This document shows, piece by piece, positions 6,927 through 8,138 of a stretch of 8,138 nucleotides of DNA. The stretch is taken from contig CAMASZ010000048.1 in assembly GCA_945861125.1 (NCBI GenBank), positions 1 to 8,138 on the forward strand, in the 5' to 3' direction. The notes beneath the pieces were generated by a model. The model had not been told where the DNA came from. It made no database searches and saw only the letters and a program-made list of their open reading frames with translations. This DNA comes from Rickettsia typhi. GTDB lineage: Bacteria > Pseudomonadota > Alphaproteobacteria > Rickettsiales > UBA1997. The position numbers were made by a program, and so were the translations under genes. Position 1 is the first letter of the stretch. The number at the start of each line of letters is the position of its first letter.

Positions 6927-7270
6927 GGATCCCCACGAAGTGGGGCGTGTGCTAATGCACACGAGAAAAAAAATAAATCCAGTTTGGATCCCCACGAAGT
7001 GGGGTGTTGCACTAATGCACACGAGAAAAAAATAAATCCAATTTGGATCCCCACAAAGTGGGGCGTGTGCTAATGCACACGAGAAAAAAATAAATCCAAT
7101 TTGGATCCCCACGAAGTGGGGCGTGTGCTAATGCACACGAGAAAAAAAATAAATCCAGTTTGGATCCTCACGAAGTGGGGTGTTGCACTAATGCACACGA
7201 GAAAAAAAATAAATCCAGTTTGGATCCCCACAAAGTGGGGCGTTGCGCTTAGCACTACGAGAAAAATAAG
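6927..7270. repeat. Six-unit tandem array of 58-60-base hairpin repeats
   Basis: Units begin with GGATCC at 6927, 6986, 7045, 7103, 7162 and 7222, with spacings of 59, 59, 58, 59 and 60; the sixth is degenerate and fades out near 7270. Each full unit contains stem CCCCAC/GTGGGG with loop GAA or AAA, immediately followed by stem CGTGTGC/GCACACG with loop TAAT, then GAG, an A-run of 7-8 and TAA. At each internal junction ATCCA/TGGAT with loop RTT forms a third small stem that abuts the next unit. Units 2 and 5 carry the variant TGTTGCACTAATGCACAC, which still pairs with one bulged base. Unit 5 changes CCCCAC to CCTCAC, giving a G.T wobble. The array is more G+C-rich than its surroundings. It fills the gap between divergent genes. 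Function is unknown; REP/BIME-like extragenic palindromes are the nearest known analogy. Confidence 0.93.
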
Positions 7271-7347
7271 CTCGCACCAAATTTATAGGATTTATTAAAT
7301 TTACAACACTGAAAAACTAAAGGTATTACAAATTCAAAAAATTAACA
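7271..7347 (+). promoter_or_regulatory. Upstream region of the exonuclease gene with a weak promoter candidate
   Basis: TTTACA at 7300-7305 (5 of 6 to TTGACA) lies 18 bases before TATTAC at 7324-7329 (4 of 6 to TATAAT). This would start transcription roughly a dozen bases before the ATG at 7348. No Shine-Dalgarno is visible. The match is weak in AT-rich DNA, and the promoter could equally lie inside the array. Confidence 0.28.
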
Positions 7348-8138
7348 ATGCAACACCAAAATATTTTCGTTTTTGATATTGAAACAATACCAGATATAAA
7401 TTCGGCAAAAAATTTACTGAATTTACCAAATGCTTCAGAAAAAGAATTGAGGGAAGGTTTAATCAAATACCATCTTGACATCACCGAACAAAAGAACCCT
7501 TTCTTGCGACAACTTTTTCATAAGATAATCGCTATTAGCTTTATCGAAGCTGAAATAATAAGAGATTTTAACGGTCAAGAAACTTATAATCTAATAGATA
7601 TAAGATCTGGAGGGGAATTGTTTTCGTCGGAAGCTGAATTAGTGAAAGGATTCTTTAATCATCTAAAAAGAAAGCCTTCTCGCCTTGTAAGTTTTAATGG
7701 CAGAAATTTTGATCTTCCAGTTTTAAAATATTCAGCAATGAAGCATGGGGTTGAAGCAGGTTGGCTATATAAAAGTGGTGATAAATGGAATAATTATAAT
7801 CAAAGATATAGTTTAGATTGGCACTGTGATTTAATTGAGGCATTCTCAGATTTTGGGACTTCGGCAAAAGTAAAAATGAATGAGTTATGTGCAATATTTA
7901 ATTTACCAGGTAAAATTGGTATTGATGGTTCATTGGTTATGGAAATGCATGATCAAGGCAAATTACAAGAAATTAGAAATTATTGTGAAACAGATGTTAT
8001 AAATACTTATTTACTTTATTTAGTTTTTCAGCATCATAATGGATCAATCTCAAAAGATTCCTTTGCAAAATGTAAAGAGGACTTAATTAATTTTATTTCT
8101 AATCAACAATCATCAAAAACTCATTTCAAAGAATATCT
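7348..8138 (+). CDS. PolB-related 3'-5' exonuclease (DNA_pol_B_exo2 family), 3' end beyond window
   Basis: The frame is open from the ATG at 7348 to the window edge, giving 263 codons without a stop. The DEDDy exonuclease motifs are all present: Exo I as FDIETIP with Asp10 and Glu12, Exo II as SFNGRNFDLPVL (115-126) with Asp122, and Exo III as YCETD (212-216), with Tyr212 and Asp216 giving the Y-x3-D form. Between them DWHCDLIEAF (157-166) and LPGKIGIDGS (186-195) match this family, described as a predicted 3'-5' exonuclease related to the proofreading domain of DNA polymerase B. It stands alone, without a polymerase domain, so it probably acts in DNA or RNA trimming or repair; its substrate is not established. 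Since family members are about this long, only a short C-terminal tail should be missing. It is divergent from the pilin gene. Confidence 0.92.
   Translation, partial: MQHQNIFVFDIETIPDINSAKNLLNLPNASEKELREGLIKYHLDITEQKNPFLRQLFHKIIAISFIEAEIIRDFNGQETYNLIDIRSGGELFSSEAELVKGFFNHLKRKPSRLVSFNGRNFDLPVLKYSAMKHGVEAGWLYKSGDKWNNYNQRYSLDWHCDLIEAFSDFGTSAKVKMNELCAIFNLPGKIGIDGSLVMEMHDQGKLQEIRNYCETDVINTYLLYLVFQHHNGSISKDSFAKCKEDLINFISNQQSSKTHFKEY

Noticed and set aside
6927..7270. CRISPR array
   Set aside because: The whole 58-60-base unit repeats, including the parts that would be spacers. No unique segments alternate with a constant repeat, and no cas gene is present.
6941..7270. Intrinsic transcription terminators in the array
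   Set aside because: On the plus strand the stems are followed by A-runs, not T-runs. On the minus strand the T-run lies before the long stem and about 15 bases after the preceding one, so neither strand has the canonical stem-then-U-tract order.
6927..7270. Rickettsia palindromic element or miniature transposon
   Set aside because: There is no single long terminal inverted repeat bounding the array, no target-site duplication that I can see, and no insertion inside a coding frame. The only similarity is palindromic character.
6821..7298. Several short open frames through the repeat array on both strands, including one translating to repeated MHTRKKINPVWIPTKWGVAL-like peptides
   Set aside because: The unit lengths (58, 59, 60) shift the frame between copies, the frames follow the DNA repeat rather than codon constraint, and the stems explain the conservation. 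Treated as non-coding.
7694..7894. Minus-strand open frame within the exonuclease gene
   Set aside because: It lies wholly antisense to the conserved exonuclease region and has no domain of its own.

Overview
The window is AT-rich (the 60-base lines I counted fall mostly between a quarter and two fifths G+C). It carries single-copy housekeeping genes of a Gram-negative bacterium. A murG separated from the rest of the division/cell-wall cluster, a PolB-type 3'-5' exonuclease of the DNA_pol_B_exo2 family, an AsmA protein and the absence of visible Shine-Dalgarno sequences together suggest a reduced alphaproteobacterium, most likely Rickettsiales-like. This taxonomic reading is inference from gene content and composition, not from an alignment.

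Layout. (1) Positions 1-63 hold the probable last 20 codons of a plus-strand gene whose end resembles an outer-membrane beta strand. It overlaps the 3' end of the next gene. (2) Positions 50-4829 on the minus strand form a tight three-gene envelope operon read right to left: murG (lipid II synthesis), a short RodZ-like membrane protein with an N-terminal helix-turn-helix, and a 1044-residue AsmA-family protein. murG and the RodZ-like gene overlap by 8 bases, and the RodZ-like and AsmA genes are 3 bases apart. (3) A 100-base divergent intergenic region (4830-4929) holds a near-symmetric -10 element that could serve both murG and argF. (4) argF (4930-5880, plus) encodes a complete ornithine carbamoyltransferase. 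(5) A prepilin-like gene with a LamG-like passenger domain (5881-6792, minus) converges on argF with no base between the two stop codons. (6) Positions 6793-7347 are intergenic between two divergent genes. They contain an extended -10 promoter for the pilin, a unique flank, and six tandem 58-60-base units, each made of abutting small hairpins plus an A-run. (7) From 7348 to the window edge there is a plus-strand 3'-5' exonuclease gene, cut by the edge.

How the genes fit together. The minus-strand operon links peptidoglycan precursor synthesis (MurG), a possible cell-shape cytoskeleton adaptor (RodZ-like) and an envelope/lipid-homeostasis protein (AsmA), so it reads as one envelope module. argF, the pilin and the exonuclease have no evident functional tie to it or to each other.

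The most unusual structure is the hairpin array at 6927-7270. Its stems are kept despite base changes (a G.T wobble, a bulge, loop changes). Its copies appear to form a duplicated three-unit block, and it sits between two divergent promoters rather than inside a gene.
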